From Cyanobacteria bacterium REEB67 (GTDB taxonomy: Bacteria > Cyanobacteriota > Vampirovibrionia > Obscuribacterales > Obscuribacteraceae), in assembly GCA_018971775.1 (NCBI GenBank), contig JAGXAB010000015.1:35262-99261 (forward strand): a stretch of 64,000 nt of DNA, in the 5' to 3' direction. Of the stretch, positions 18,146 through 27,285 are shown one piece after another. A program made the position numbers and the translations under genes. Numbering within the stretch: the stretch's first letter is position 1; the number at the start of each line of letters is the position of its first letter. The notes beneath the pieces were generated by a model. The model did no database searches. It saw only the letters and a list, made by a program, of their open reading frames with translations, and was not told where the DNA came from.

Positions 18146-18838
18146 ATGGCAAAATTACTCCTGGTTGAAGACGATAGCGAGCTGGCCGAGCGCCTGGTCG
18201 ATTGGTTCACCCTTGAGGGTCATTCGCCCGAATGCGTGACAACCGGCGAAGATGCTCTGCAAATGCTGGAGGGCTACACCTTCGACGTGATCATCCTCGA
18301 CTGGGGCTTGCCCGGCATCACCGGTCTGATGGTCTGCCAGCGCTATCGCAAGAGCGGCGGCAAGGCGCCCGTGCTTTTCCTCACCGGCAAAGGCGACATC
18401 GACAGCAAGGAAGCCGGGCTCGATGCCGGCGGCGATGATTATCTGGTCAAACCCTTCGACGTGCGCGAGCTGTCCGCCCGGGTAAAGAGTCTACTGCGCC
18501 GACCGGCCGGCTTGTTGCCGACAGGCCTCAAGTTGAGAGATATGGAGCTCGAGCTCGAAACCCGCACAGTCAAGGTCGGTGGCAAAAGCGTGCATCTCAT
18601 GCCCAAGCAAAGCGCCCTGTTAGAATTTTTGATGCGTCACCCAAACCGGCCCTTCTGCGCCAAGGCGCTCCTCGAAGCGGTCTGGCCCTCGGAAAGCGAC
18701 GCTTCCGAAGATACGGTGCGGACCTGCGTCAAAACGCTCCGCCGCCAGCTCGAGACGGTAGGTAAAGAAGACATCGTCAAAACCATTCTCGGTTCCGGCT
18801 ATTTGATCGAAAGCGACAGCGCCGCCGTCCGCTCCTGA
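18146..18838 (+). CDS. OmpR/PhoB-family response regulator
   Basis: 230 residues from ATG 18146 (MAKLLLVEDD). Receiver domain residues 1-120 has the acidic pair D9/D10, phospho-acceptor D52 in IILDWGLPG, Thr in FLTGKG and Lys in DYLVKPFD. The winged-helix DNA-binding domain (about 130-225) carries LMPKQSALLEFLMRHPNRPF, the recognition region DASEDTVRTCVKTLRRQL and a terminal GSGYLIES hairpin. A -35/-10 pair lies upstream, between this gene and the divergent kinase 16442-18061, its likely partner. It resembles the second regulator at 53982. Confidence 0.88.
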   Translation: MAKLLLVEDDSELAERLVDWFTLEGHSPECVTTGEDALQMLEGYTFDVIILDWGLPGITGLMVCQRYRKSGGKAPVLFLTGKGDIDSKEAGLDAGGDDYLVKPFDVRELSARVKSLLRRPAGLLPTGLKLRDMELELETRTVKVGGKSVHLMPKQSALLEFLMRHPNRPFCAKALLEAVWPSESDASEDTVRTCVKTLRRQLETVGKEDIVKTILGSGYLIESDSAAVRS

Positions 18839-18923
18839 TTGTCCGCGCCCGATTGACCTCAGCGAGAGCTTAAGACAAAGAGAACCGGCACCGACCGGGC
18901 ACCGATTCTCCGCGAATTTAACT

Positions 18924-18941
18924 GATACCGCTAGCGGTATC
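18924..18941. terminator. Perfect palindrome between convergent genes
   Basis: GATACCGCTAGCGGTATC is self-complementary over 18 bases and could fold as a 7-bp stem with a CTAG loop. It lies between the ends of the response regulator gene and the convergent Gly/Asn-rich gene. There is no strong T run on either side, so a terminator role is only plausible, and a protein-binding palindrome is the alternative. Confidence 0.3.
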
Positions 18942-18958
18942 ACAACAATTAGACCTGA

Positions 18959-19285
18959 CTATTGCCAGAAACGGCGGTGGTGACGATGACGATGACACAT
19001 GCCCATACCGTTGTTGTTATTGAACATGCCCATGCCATTGCCGAACATGCCATTGTTGCCGTAGCCGCTGTTGCCGTAGCCATTGTTGTAATTGTTAAAA
19101 CCAGCGCCATTATTGCCGGGAATGAAACGGGAGAAATTGCTGGCTAGACCACCGTAGCCATTGCCGTAGCCATTGTTATAGTTATTGCCATATCCAAAGT
19201 TACCGAAGCCCGGAAAGCTCCATGCCGCTGGAGATGCTACCGCCGTCGCCACTGCCAGAGCGAGGAATAATTTGGGAGCGTTCAT
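18959..19285 (-). CDS. Small secreted Gly/Asn/Tyr-rich protein
   Basis: 108 residues with a clear signal peptide (MNAPKLFLALAVATAVASPAAWS). The mature part is low-complexity: many GYGN, GNN and NNYNNGYGN units, a run of methionines and a terminal His/Arg cluster (CHRHRHHRRFWQ). It contains no domain. Such composition suits a surface-exposed, disordered or adhesive protein, and the His/Cys tail could bind metal, but both are inference. The sequence looks genuinely coding because the signal peptide is well formed and the repeats are imperfect at DNA level. Confidence 0.55.
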   Translation of the reverse strand: MNAPKLFLALAVATAVASPAAWSFPGFGNFGYGNNYNNGYGNGYGGLASNFSRFIPGNNGAGFNNYNNGYGNSGYGNNGMFGNGMGMFNNNNGMGMCHRHRHHRRFWQ

Positions 19286-19521
19286 ATCTTGCCTACCTTA
19301 TGATGATATCGAAGCCAATGGTATTATATTTAGTGTCACAGCAAAGCCTCAGTCTCACCAGGTGACCGGGCTGTAGAGTGAGCACTGCCGCCAACTAATC
19401 AATTATTCGTTCGTCTTGAGAAAGGACTTTCTTCCGTCTAGCTTTCCTGCTGTCTTACTTTCTTCGCGAGCTGGTATATTGATACTAAACTCTAATACCG
19501 TGAGCCTAGTGTGAGGAAGCG

Positions 19522-20667
19522 ATGAAAATTTTCGATCGTCGACAGGTCAACAAGGAAGCATTTTTTTCCCCGCTGACAATGGCCATTGCTCTGGTGTTTT
19601 TGCAAACCAATTTAGTCTCTCTGCCTGTCCATGCCGCTTCCAGCCATACAAAAAAAGCTGTGCCTGTGGTCGGAAGCACACCAGCTGTAGCGCTCGACTC
19701 AGCATCGCTGATCAAAATCATCCAGAGCGCCCATATCCTCGCCCCGGAATATCCAATCAACGCCGGCCTTGACAACAACGAAGCGCTAATCTTGACCGTG
19801 CGCCACCCCAATGCCACCGATCAGGATTGCAAAATAGACGCGGTCCTCGTGGCCAAATCTATTATGGATGCCTATCCCAAACAAATCATCCGCGTCAAAC
19901 TCCTGCTCAGCGACGCCCGTTCCGAAAACATGCATGAGGTGGCAGTCACCGCCGGTGACGTGCGCGCCTATGCCACTGGCACAATCAGCAAAGATGAACT
20001 GCTCTCTTCGCTTGAAATTACGCGCGTCAGTAACAGCCATACCGAAAAGGCAGCAACGGTCTCGCTAAACAATGATAATGGACCGGTCAATGTGCCGCCC
20101 GGAGTCTATAAATACGAGCGTCAGATGCTCACCGGGCGCATCGAATATTTGAAAGCGAGGGGGACTGGTACCAAGCCTTTTGAAGAAATGATGGACAAAA
20201 TTGAAGCGGACATCAAACAGGGCCCGGGAGCGGTGCCGATTCAGAATATTCAAGAGGCCTTGAAAGACTTAAATACACGCTTGAACGAACAGGAGCAGGC
20301 CGTCCAGCAGGCTCAAGACATAGCCAGCGGCAAGAAAAACGCGCACTTCGGCAAAAATCGCCCCTTTGCCGGCAACGGCGATCGCGAGACGAGATTTAAT
20401 GCCATCCGCGCCCGCTACAATCAAGCGCAGGGCCAGAGCAATGCCGGCGGCACTGGCAACCAGCCGGACGACGGCGCCGCTGCCAAAAACAAAGGTATCG
20501 CTGGTCGCATTTTGTTGCGCATCCGCGAAATGCAGAGCCAGGGGCAAGATGTGAGTGCCGCCAGGAACACTCTTGGTGAAATACGCAGGCTGCGCCAGAG
20601 TGGCCAAACGGACCAGGCCAATACACTGGCCAACACCCTCGCCAAGAGCCTGGGCATCAATCCCTGA
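19522..20667 (+). CDS. Secreted protein of unknown function
   Basis: 381 residues. Signal-like N-terminus (PLTMAIALVFLQTNLVSLPVHAASS) with an AxA-type cleavage before SSHTKK. Residues about 55-170 form a mixed alpha/beta region (LIKIIQSAHILAPEYPINAGL, RVKLLLSDARSENMHEVAVTAGDVRAYATG). Residues 180-260 are charged and helical (YERQMLTGRIEYLKARG, LKDLNTRLNEQEQAVQQAQD). The C-terminal third is low-complexity, rich in Asn/Gly/Gln. I do not recognise a family. It has its own intergenic regions on both sides, so it is probably monocistronic. Confidence 0.55.
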   Translation: MKIFDRRQVNKEAFFSPLTMAIALVFLQTNLVSLPVHAASSHTKKAVPVVGSTPAVALDSASLIKIIQSAHILAPEYPINAGLDNNEALILTVRHPNATDQDCKIDAVLVAKSIMDAYPKQIIRVKLLLSDARSENMHEVAVTAGDVRAYATGTISKDELLSSLEITRVSNSHTEKAATVSLNNDNGPVNVPPGVYKYERQMLTGRIEYLKARGTGTKPFEEMMDKIEADIKQGPGAVPIQNIQEALKDLNTRLNEQEQAVQQAQDIASGKKNAHFGKNRPFAGNGDRETRFNAIRARYNQAQGQSNAGGTGNQPDDGAAAKNKGIAGRILLRIREMQSQGQDVSAARNTLGEIRRLRQSGQTDQANTLANTLAKSLGINP

Positions 20668-20808
20668 TTGCCTGCCGGACATGTCCATTTTTCAACGATA
20701 AAAATATTTCCCACCCTCACACCGCCTTCACGCTGGCGAGGGAAACTAAAGGTGTGCGAGAGCAAAACCTTCTAGTTTTTCCCCGATTCCCTTCCAACCA
20801 AAATGATT

Positions 20809-20836
20809 GAGCCGAAGGTCTCCGAGCCTTCGGCTC
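20809..20836 (+). terminator. Hairpin downstream of the secreted-protein gene
   Basis: GAGCCGAAGG at 20809-20818 pairs with CCTTCGGCTC at 20827-20836 around an 8-base loop. The following TGTCATTTGC has only a few T residues, so it is a moderate intrinsic terminator candidate. It isolates the secreted-protein gene from the glycosyltransferase operon starting at 20904. Confidence 0.45.
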
Positions 20837-20903
20837 TGTCATTTGCATATACAATAATCGTAAGAGGCCAAATCAGGTCGGGCCGCTTTTCCAGAGAGTA
20901 ACC

Positions 20904-22502
20904 TTGAGCGCAATAAACCGGCCCAGAGACTGGTTTTACCTGGCCATTATCATCGCCATCGCAGTCCTCTTGCGAAGCCCGCTCGTGCCCACAGGCATCA
21001 CCATAGATGATGCCTGCACAGCCTATGTCGTCGAGGCCGGTGATTGGCCGGACTTGATCAATCGCATCAAGACTATAGAGATGAGTCCACCTCTTTACTT
21101 TCTTCTTCTCAAAGGGACGACTACCCTCTTCGGCCTGACGACGCCGGTGCTGGCGCTGACCTCGCTTGTCTTGAGCGTCCTCACCATACCGCTGATCTAT
21201 TTATTGGGCAGAGCGACCGCCTCGGCAAGAGTCGGCCTCTGTGCCGCTTTTTACGCTGCGATTTCTCTTTTGGCGATCATTTACAGTCACGAGGCGCGCA
21301 CTTACGCCCTGGCCGGACTACTGACGGCGACGACCCTGTTGCTCTACCTGCCTTTTTTCGACGGCAAGGCGAGCCTGCCCCGCCGGTTGGGCCTGGGAGT
21401 CGTTTCGGCCCTGCTTGCCTACACTCACTACACGGCTGTCGCCTATCTGGGTATGATGACGCTAACGGCCTTTATCTATCGCAAAAACGAAAAGAGTCGC
21501 TCCTTGCTAGCAATACCACCGATGGTGGCAGGACTGGCTACTCTTTTGCCCTGGTATCCGATCCTGAAATATCACAGCGCGGTGGGCACACCCTGGGCCG
21601 ATCCCACACCGATAGTGCACTATTTGACGGTCCTGGCCAGCAATACAAGCTCGACGATACCACTGCCGGTGGTATCGTCATATCTACTGCTTACGCTAGT
21701 CGCCCCGGCTCTTTTCGGCCTGGCTATTGCCTTGAAGCCATCCGAATCTCTGGCGAAATTCCGTCTGCTTTGCCGCTCACCCAAGCTCTCTACACTGGCC
21801 CTGCTATTTTTCTACTCGGCATCGGCTTTTGGCTTCATCACGCCCTACATCTTCGGCTATGTGCGCTACATGTACCCGATCGCCTGCACCGGCTGGGTGC
21901 TGATGGCCGTCATCACAATCAACGTTTTGGACCGCTGGAGCGCGGCCCGATTTGCCTCAGCCAAAATCAAGTCGGCGACTGCTCTCCTGCTGGCCTCTCT
22001 AGCGATTGCGGCCAGCGCCCTGGAAGTGGCCGGCATGGCCAGGCAAGACAGGTCCGGCCTGCGCCGCCTGGCCCACGATATCAGCCGCTCGAAATTCGAG
22101 CACGCCGCCTACATCACCACCCCTGACTTCGTCGGCATCATCCTTGTTTACTATCTCAAGCACGAATGCAATATCGATACGGCCGCTCTGCCCGATATTT
22201 TGGGCTTCGCCTATCCGGAAGGGGGTCTACTGCCGCCCAAGCATGAAGGGCGGGCCGCCTGCTGGCAAGACCCGCAATTACTGAGCAAATACAGCGGCCT
22301 CATCGATCAGTTAAAAGCGAAAGGAGCGGCCCAGGTCGTCCTGGTGCGCGACACCTACACACCGACCTCGCGCCAGATTCCGACCCGCGAACTGACCGAT
22401 AAGCTGGAGCTTTTGCTCCATCAAAAGCTGCATCAAGTCGGCGAAACCGAAGATTATAACGGGCATGCCAGCAGTTACCGGGTGACGCGCTTTGCTTTTT
22501 AA
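20904..22502 (+). CDS. GT39/ArnT-like membrane glycosyltransferase
   Basis: 532 residues with TTG start and about eleven membrane segments. The first periplasmic loop has the GT-C-type acidic motif: ITIDDACTAYVVEAGDW after TM1, with DD in the expected place. SHEARTYALAGLLTATTLLL is the usual second conserved segment (…HEARMY/TY…) of this family. Members transfer sugars from polyprenyl-phosphate donors on the periplasmic side. The acceptor is unknown. It heads an operon with a GT2, an epimerase and a GT87-like protein. The C-terminal 150 residues form a soluble domain. Confidence 0.7.
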   Translation: MSAINRPRDWFYLAIIIAIAVLLRSPLVPTGITIDDACTAYVVEAGDWPDLINRIKTIEMSPPLYFLLLKGTTTLFGLTTPVLALTSLVLSVLTIPLIYLLGRATASARVGLCAAFYAAISLLAIIYSHEARTYALAGLLTATTLLLYLPFFDGKASLPRRLGLGVVSALLAYTHYTAVAYLGMMTLTAFIYRKNEKSRSLLAIPPMVAGLATLLPWYPILKYHSAVGTPWADPTPIVHYLTVLASNTSSTIPLPVVSSYLLLTLVAPALFGLAIALKPSESLAKFRLLCRSPKLSTLALLFFYSASAFGFITPYIFGYVRYMYPIACTGWVLMAVITINVLDRWSAARFASAKIKSATALLLASLAIAASALEVAGMARQDRSGLRRLAHDISRSKFEHAAYITTPDFVGIILVYYLKHECNIDTAALPDILGFAYPEGGLLPPKHEGRAACWQDPQLLSKYSGLIDQLKAKGAAQVVLVRDTYTPTSRQIPTRELTDKLELLLHQKLHQVGETEDYNGHASSYRVTRFAF

Positions 22503-22522
22503 AAGAGCGGTAAAATAGGACG

Positions 22523-23317
22523 ATGCCAAATCCTGCCGACGACGAAAACCCGACCAGTCAATCTTTCGGCTCTGTCTCCGGCTCGAGCTCGGCTTTCGAG
22601 GAAGGGGTCGACCAGGTCGCCTGCACCTACTCTATTGTCACCACCTGCTACAACGAAGCGGCCAACATCGACAATCTGGTCGGCAATCTGCTCGCCTGCT
22701 TCGAGCAGCATTTCCCCGGTGAAAGCTTCGAGCTCGTCGTAGTGCTCAACGGTCCTACCGACGAGACGCCCACTCTGGCCCGCGCCCTGGCGGCCAGGCA
22801 CAGTCAGCTCCGTCTGGTCGAGCTGGCCGTCAATCAGGGCTATGGTGGAGGGATTCGCGCCGGTCTGGCGGCGGCACGCGGTGAATATATCGGCTACGTA
22901 GACGGCGACGAACAGGTCCTGGCGCCCGATGTAGCGAGAGTTTTTGCGGCGGCCCGTCAATCAAAATCGGACATTGTCAAAGTGGTGCGGGTCAAACGCG
23001 AAGACGGCTTTTCCCGGCTGGTCATTACTTCCGTCTACAACATACTCTTCCGCGTGCTTTTCGGTTTTTTCTGCCTCGATGTGAACGGCAAACCCAAGGT
23101 ACTCAAGCGCAGCGCCCTGGAAAAACTGGCCCTGACATCGAGAGACTGGTTTATCGATGCGGAATTGATGATTACAGCACACAATGTTGGTATGACTATA
23201 GAAGAAATTCCGGTCACTTTTCATCAGCGGGAAGGCGGCACCTCCAACGTGCGCATGTCGACAATATTTGAGTTTTTGCAAAATATGTGGGCCTACAAAA
23301 GGCGCCGAAAACGATGA
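22523..23317 (+). CDS. GT2 family glycosyltransferase
   Basis: 264 residues. The N-terminal Rossmann-like GT-A domain shows YSIVTTCYNEAANIDNLVGNLL, then ELVVVLNGPTDETPTLARALA, NQGYGGGIRAGLAAARGEYIGYVDGDEQ (the DxD-like metal motif is DGDEQ) and a late FIDAELMITAHNVGMTIEEIPVTFHQREGGTSNVR. No membrane domain is attached. Family members of this kind, like dolichyl-phosphate mannosyltransferase, load sugars onto polyprenyl phosphate. That would supply donors for the GT-C-like proteins beside it. The stop overlaps the next ATG by four bases. Confidence 0.8.
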   Translation: MPNPADDENPTSQSFGSVSGSSSAFEEGVDQVACTYSIVTTCYNEAANIDNLVGNLLACFEQHFPGESFELVVVLNGPTDETPTLARALAARHSQLRLVELAVNQGYGGGIRAGLAAARGEYIGYVDGDEQVLAPDVARVFAAARQSKSDIVKVVRVKREDGFSRLVITSVYNILFRVLFGFFCLDVNGKPKVLKRSALEKLALTSRDWFIDAELMITAHNVGMTIEEIPVTFHQREGGTSNVRMSTIFEFLQNMWAYKRRRKR

Positions 23318-24309
23318 GTACGAGCGGCGCGCCAATGCTGGCTGATTATTACCTGGGCAAAAACATATTGATTACGGGGGCGGGCGGCTTTATCGGCGGT
23401 CATCTCACCGCTTATCTGGCCGGCCTCGGGGCGGCCGTAGACGCCACAGTCCACACTGCCGCCGGCGATGACAAAATGCTGACGGGGGCAAAGATTCGCC
23501 GCCTGAGACTGGATGTGAGCGATCTGGGCGCGATCAAAGATCTGCTCTCCGAGCGGCGCTATGACCTGATTTTTCACCTGGCCGCCAGACCGGCCGGCGA
23601 TCGGGGTCAGGAGCAGATGACCGAACAGGCCCGCGTCACCCTGGGCGGCACGGTCAATTTGGCTACGGCAGTCCTGGCCGCCATAAGCAGCAAGCAGAGC
23701 GCCCCCTTAGTCGTCCACCTGGGCTCCTCCGAGGAGTATGGAGCGGCCAACACTCCCTTTTTCGAAAATCAGGCCCTGGCGCCGGTATCCCCTTACAGCG
23801 CGGCCAAGGCCTCAGCCAGCCAGTTTTTATTGATGGCCCGCACCAGTTTTGGCCTGCCGGTGATTGTGGCGCGCCCCTCCGTGGTCTTTGGACCCGGCCA
23901 AAAGAGCGGCATGGTCATCCCCTATTTGTTCGATTGCTACAGCCGCAAAAAAGCGGCCGAGATAAGCCCCGGTGAGCAGACCAGGGACTTCCTCTACATC
24001 GACGATTGTGTGGACGGTCTGGCTCGTCTGGGTAGCAGAGCCGAACTGGCAGGTGAATGCTTCAATCTCGGTTGCGGCGAAGAAGTAAAGCTCAAGGACG
24101 TGGCCGAGGAAATCGCCAGGCTCTGCGGCTATGAAGGCGACCTCGGGCTTGGTTCAAGACCCTACCGCTGCCCGGAAGTGATGCGCCACCGCCAGTCGGT
24201 CGCTAAAGCTCTGGATAAACTCGACTGGCGAGCCGTCGTCGACCTGAAAGAAGGCCTGCAACGCACTCATCAGTGGTGGCAGAGCCGCCGTCCTTCGGAG
24301 AGCGCTTAA
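23314..24309 (+). CDS. NAD-dependent epimerase/dehydratase (extended SDR)
   Basis: 331 residues from the ATG at 23314 (overlap ATGA with the GT2 stop). NAD-binding motif GAGGFIGGHL near residue 20, LIFHLAARPAGD, the catalytic serine region VHLGSSEEYG, active-site YSAAKASASQ (YxxxK) and RPSVVFGPGQ followed by RDFLYIDDCVDGLARL. This is the normal order of UDP- or GDP-sugar 4-epimerases and 4,6-dehydratases. Exact sugar not deducible. It should supply an activated sugar for the surrounding glycosyltransferases. Confidence 0.85.
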   Translation: MSTSGAPMLADYYLGKNILITGAGGFIGGHLTAYLAGLGAAVDATVHTAAGDDKMLTGAKIRRLRLDVSDLGAIKDLLSERRYDLIFHLAARPAGDRGQEQMTEQARVTLGGTVNLATAVLAAISSKQSAPLVVHLGSSEEYGAANTPFFENQALAPVSPYSAAKASASQFLLMARTSFGLPVIVARPSVVFGPGQKSGMVIPYLFDCYSRKKAAEISPGEQTRDFLYIDDCVDGLARLGSRAELAGECFNLGCGEEVKLKDVAEEIARLCGYEGDLGLGSRPYRCPEVMRHRQSVAKALDKLDWRAVVDLKEGLQRTHQWWQSRRPSESA

Positions 24310-25908
24310 ATGTCCGAAGACAAAGAAGCCAAAATCAGAAAGGCGGAAAAACTACTGCAGGGGCTCTCGCTCGATCCGCGCAGCGGACCTGGGGAAAGCG
24401 CCGACGCCGGCGAAAACAGGGGGCAGAATCTACCACTCCCTGTGCCCTTCAAAAAAGAGGAGGCGGAGAAAAGCGATACACCAGCGCCGCCACCACCGCC
24501 TTATTTGCTCCTCGAACCACCGCCCGTCGCCCCGGAAGACGAGCACAGCCCGGCCAAAGATCCCCAGGCCTTTCGCCCGGACACCCATGAAGAATCGCAC
24601 TGGGACTTGCACCCCAGCACTCTCGCCCTGCGCGCTCTCGATTGCTTGAACATCACCGCAGTGATCGCAGCGGCGATAATCTTTCTGGTTGGCTCGGGCA
24701 CGGTCTTTTATAAGCATCAATTTGTGGCGATGCGGACCGCAGACCGTCTGCAATTTTGCGATTTTGCCAAATATTATGTCTGCGGCAAAATTGCCCTCAG
24801 TAAAGAAGCTCACCACGCCTACGATCCGACCGTCCAGACCCATTTCTTACTGCACGACGCCCACGGCGATAAAAAAACAGCGGAAGAATTCATCCACTAT
24901 CCGCCCATCGATTTTCCGCTCATGGCGCCGCTTGCCGAACAATCGATCGACAAGAGTTTTTATCTTTTCACCCTGCTCGGTCATCTCATTTTTTTTAGCG
25001 GCACTTTCCTCCTGGCCAGAGCGACTCTGATCAATCGTGGCCGCGGCAAAATGCTGGTCTATCTACTCTTCTGGCTGGCCGCCTGCGCCTCGGTGCCGAT
25101 GTGCCGGGCTTTTATGCTCGGCCAGACCAGCCTGATATTGACCGGCCTGACGGCAATCTATATCTGGGCCTTGATCAAAAATCGCTCCCTGCCGGCCGGT
25201 ATTGCCCTGGCCCTGACGGCGATCAAGCCACAATATTCGATTTTTCTGGTCATACCGGCGCTTGTGCAGCGTCGTTTCAAGCTCTTGTTTTTCACCATCC
25301 TGGCGGAAATCGCGCTCCTTTTCGCCGCCTTCAAAACAATCGGCCTGACCAATATCCTCAACTATCCGCAGATAGTCATGCATGCGGAGCAAACCGCTAA
25401 CCTGGCCGGGGGCTTTGTCTCGGAGATGGTCAATGTGCGCGGCCTTCTAGCGATCAGCATGGCCGACGCCGTCGCCGTCAAAATTGCCGGCGCCGTCGCA
25501 CTCGCCGCCTGGCTTTGCCTGGCCGTGCTCTGGCTGCGCTATTGCCCGCGCCCCGGTCGCAGCGATGACACGACATTTAAACTATTGCTGACCGCCACGG
25601 TAATGTTTTGCCTTACATTCAGCCCGCACACCCATCTCTATGATTGCCTTTTCGTTTCGGTAACCTTTCTCGTCGCCGGTCAAAAGTCGCTGACGGCGGC
25701 GGTAAAAAACAGCAACAGCACAAGCAGCTGGGCGACCAGGTCGCTGAGCATCCTCTTTCTACTCTATCCGCTGCTCGGTTGGTTTTTCCTGCTCATGCCG
25801 GGGGGCACCGGCGCCTTTCGCACAGCCCCTTTTGCCGTTTATAATATCGCCCTCAGCGCCCTGAGCGTCATCGCGCTGCTCATTCACAAGCCATTCAGCA
25901 AGGGCTAA
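24310..25908 (+). CDS. GT87-like (DUF2029) multi-pass membrane glycosyltransferase
   Basis: 532 residues. ATG immediately follows the epimerase stop. The first 110 residues are a charged, Pro-rich cytoplasmic region (for example APPPPPYLLLEPPPVAPEDE), unusual for the family. The rest has about ten membrane segments with the GT87 landmarks: after TM1 a loop with CDFAKYYVCGKIAL, FIHYPPIDFPLMAPL, then FMLGQTSLILTGL and ALTAIKPQYSIFLVIPAL (the conserved K-P-Q-Y). Members use polyprenyl-phospho-sugars. It resembles the protein at 45928. Ten bases separate its end from the convergent DUF192 gene. Confidence 0.75.
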   Translation: MSEDKEAKIRKAEKLLQGLSLDPRSGPGESADAGENRGQNLPLPVPFKKEEAEKSDTPAPPPPPYLLLEPPPVAPEDEHSPAKDPQAFRPDTHEESHWDLHPSTLALRALDCLNITAVIAAAIIFLVGSGTVFYKHQFVAMRTADRLQFCDFAKYYVCGKIALSKEAHHAYDPTVQTHFLLHDAHGDKKTAEEFIHYPPIDFPLMAPLAEQSIDKSFYLFTLLGHLIFFSGTFLLARATLINRGRGKMLVYLLFWLAACASVPMCRAFMLGQTSLILTGLTAIYIWALIKNRSLPAGIALALTAIKPQYSIFLVIPALVQRRFKLLFFTILAEIALLFAAFKTIGLTNILNYPQIVMHAEQTANLAGGFVSEMVNVRGLLAISMADAVAVKIAGAVALAAWLCLAVLWLRYCPRPGRSDDTTFKLLLTATVMFCLTFSPHTHLYDCLFVSVTFLVAGQKSLTAAVKNSNSTSSWATRSLSILFLLYPLLGWFFLLMPGGTGAFRTAPFAVYNIALSALSVIALLIHKPFSKG

Positions 25909-25918
25909 CAAGGATATT

Positions 25919-26305
25919 TCAATGAGGCGGCGGTGCGGCTTTTTCGATCAGGACTTTGTCACCAACTGCGGTGGCGGTGGCGGCGATCGTGCCGACCGGT
26001 AATTCCAGACAACTGCGAGCCCCTTTAAAAACTTTGGAAACGGCCCAGGGCTTGATGTTTTCGACTAGGCCAACGACCTGCAAGTCAGGATCGAGAAAAA
26101 CGGCGTCGATAGCGTAAGCCATCCAGAACATATGGATGCCATTGCACTCGTTTAAATAGAGACCCTGCCCCGGCGGCAAAGTCTTGGTGCCAAGCAGGCC
26201 TTTGAAGCGCGTCCAGATATTGTCGGCGTTAAAGGACAGCTCGCACAACACAGTGTTGCGCGAGCTGTTCGTGAACTTGAGATAGCGGTCTTTCAGGTGC
26301 CTCAA
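25919..26305 (-). CDS. DUF192 family protein, last gene of the Tad locus
   Basis: 128 residues if translation begins at the TTG at 26305, 18 bases after the tadC stop. An ATG at 26395 would lie inside tadC. The domain fits DUF192: a short beta start (LKFTNSSRNTVLCELS), TRFKGLLGTKTLPPGQGLYL, the hallmark GIHMFWMAYAIDAVFLDPDLQVVGL and C-terminal CLELPVGT. Function of DUF192 is unknown. Position suggests co-transcription with tadC. DUF192 next to Tad genes is something I have seen in other phyla, so a link to the pilus is plausible, not shown. Confidence 0.7.
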   Translation of the reverse strand: MRHLKDRYLKFTNSSRNTVLCELSFNADNIWTRFKGLLGTKTLPPGQGLYLNECNGIHMFWMAYAIDAVFLDPDLQVVGLVENIKPWAVSKVFKGARSCLELPVGTIAATATAVGDKVLIEKAAPPPH

Positions 26306-26322
26306 AATATTTTGGCGACCAT

Positions 26323-27249
26323 TTATTTTGTGCCGGCCATGATCGGACCGACGGCTTGAATAATCGTAACGACGGCGGGACCAAGCATCGGGCAAAGGAT
26401 CAGAGGCATGACGAAGATCATGATCACCGGAACCATCTTAACCGGTACTTTACCGGCTTCTTCTTCTTTTTTACGCTTCAGTCGGTCACGCAGTGCGTCT
26501 GCTTGCTGACGGAGCGGGTAGGAAATGTCCGAACCTTTTGCTTCTGCCGCAATCAGGGCCGATGCCATGTTGATCAATTCATCTACACCGCATCTTTCGC
26601 CCATCTCACGCATGGCGTGCGGTACGGATTTGGCGAATACTTTGACGTCGGCAATGAGCTGCTGCAATTCGACCGAGAGAACCGGGCAGGACTGGTGCAC
26701 TTCTTTAGATACTTTGTCGACGGCGAGCATCAGACCAAGACCGGCTTGAGCGCAGACGATCATCAAGTCCAGGATGATCGGCAGCTCTTTCAATACCTGA
26801 GCCTGACGCTGTCTGGTGCGGCCGGCCAGGAAGAAGTTTGGCAAGATCCAGGTCGGGATAGCACCGACGAGACCACCAAGCAGCATGATCGGATTGCTGG
26901 CGGCGGCGAGGAAGGTCATCACCAGAACAACGCCTACCATCAAGGTCTTGATACCGATGAAGATAGCCATGTGCTGAGGTGTGCGGTAGTTGGCCATGGT
27001 GAGAAGCTGCACGGTGCGCTTATCGGCCAGGGCCGGCATCAGAGAAAGAGCGAACTGACCGGTGAGCTCCGCCAATTTGAGGATGAATGAATCTTTGGGC
27101 TTCTCAGCAGCGCTACCTTCCACCTCTTTGCGAGGACGAATACGCACGCCGTAGTTGTCTACGTAAGTACCGAAGACAGGTCTCAGCACAAGCACGCAGC
27201 TAGCGACTACGCATGAGAAGACCAAAACTGCTAGGACTGGCATTGGCAT
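26323..27249 (-). CDS. tadC: TadC-like type II secretion F-domain protein
   Basis: 308 residues with membrane segments near residues 8-24, 110-145 and 275-300. The T2SSF domain contains LKELPIILDLMIVCAQAGLGLMLAVDKVSKEVH and the conserved SDISYPLRQQADALRDRLKRKKEEEAGKVPVKMVPVIMIFVMPLILCP ending. TadB and TadC form the inner-membrane platform on which the ATPase drives Flp pilus assembly. It lies 36 bases downstream of tadB on the minus strand. Confidence 0.88.
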   Translation of the reverse strand: MPMPVLAVLVFSCVVASCVLVLRPVFGTYVDNYGVRIRPRKEVEGSAAEKPKDSFILKLAELTGQFALSLMPALADKRTVQLLTMANYRTPQHMAIFIGIKTLMVGVVLVMTFLAAASNPIMLLGGLVGAIPTWILPNFFLAGRTRQRQAQVLKELPIILDLMIVCAQAGLGLMLAVDKVSKEVHQSCPVLSVELQQLIADVKVFAKSVPHAMREMGERCGVDELINMASALIAAEAKGSDISYPLRQQADALRDRLKRKKEEEAGKVPVKMVPVIMIFVMPLILCPMLGPAVVTIIQAVGPIMAGTK

Positions 27250-27285
27250 GGGAAATAAATTCCTCGAACAATTGAGAGAAGGTGA

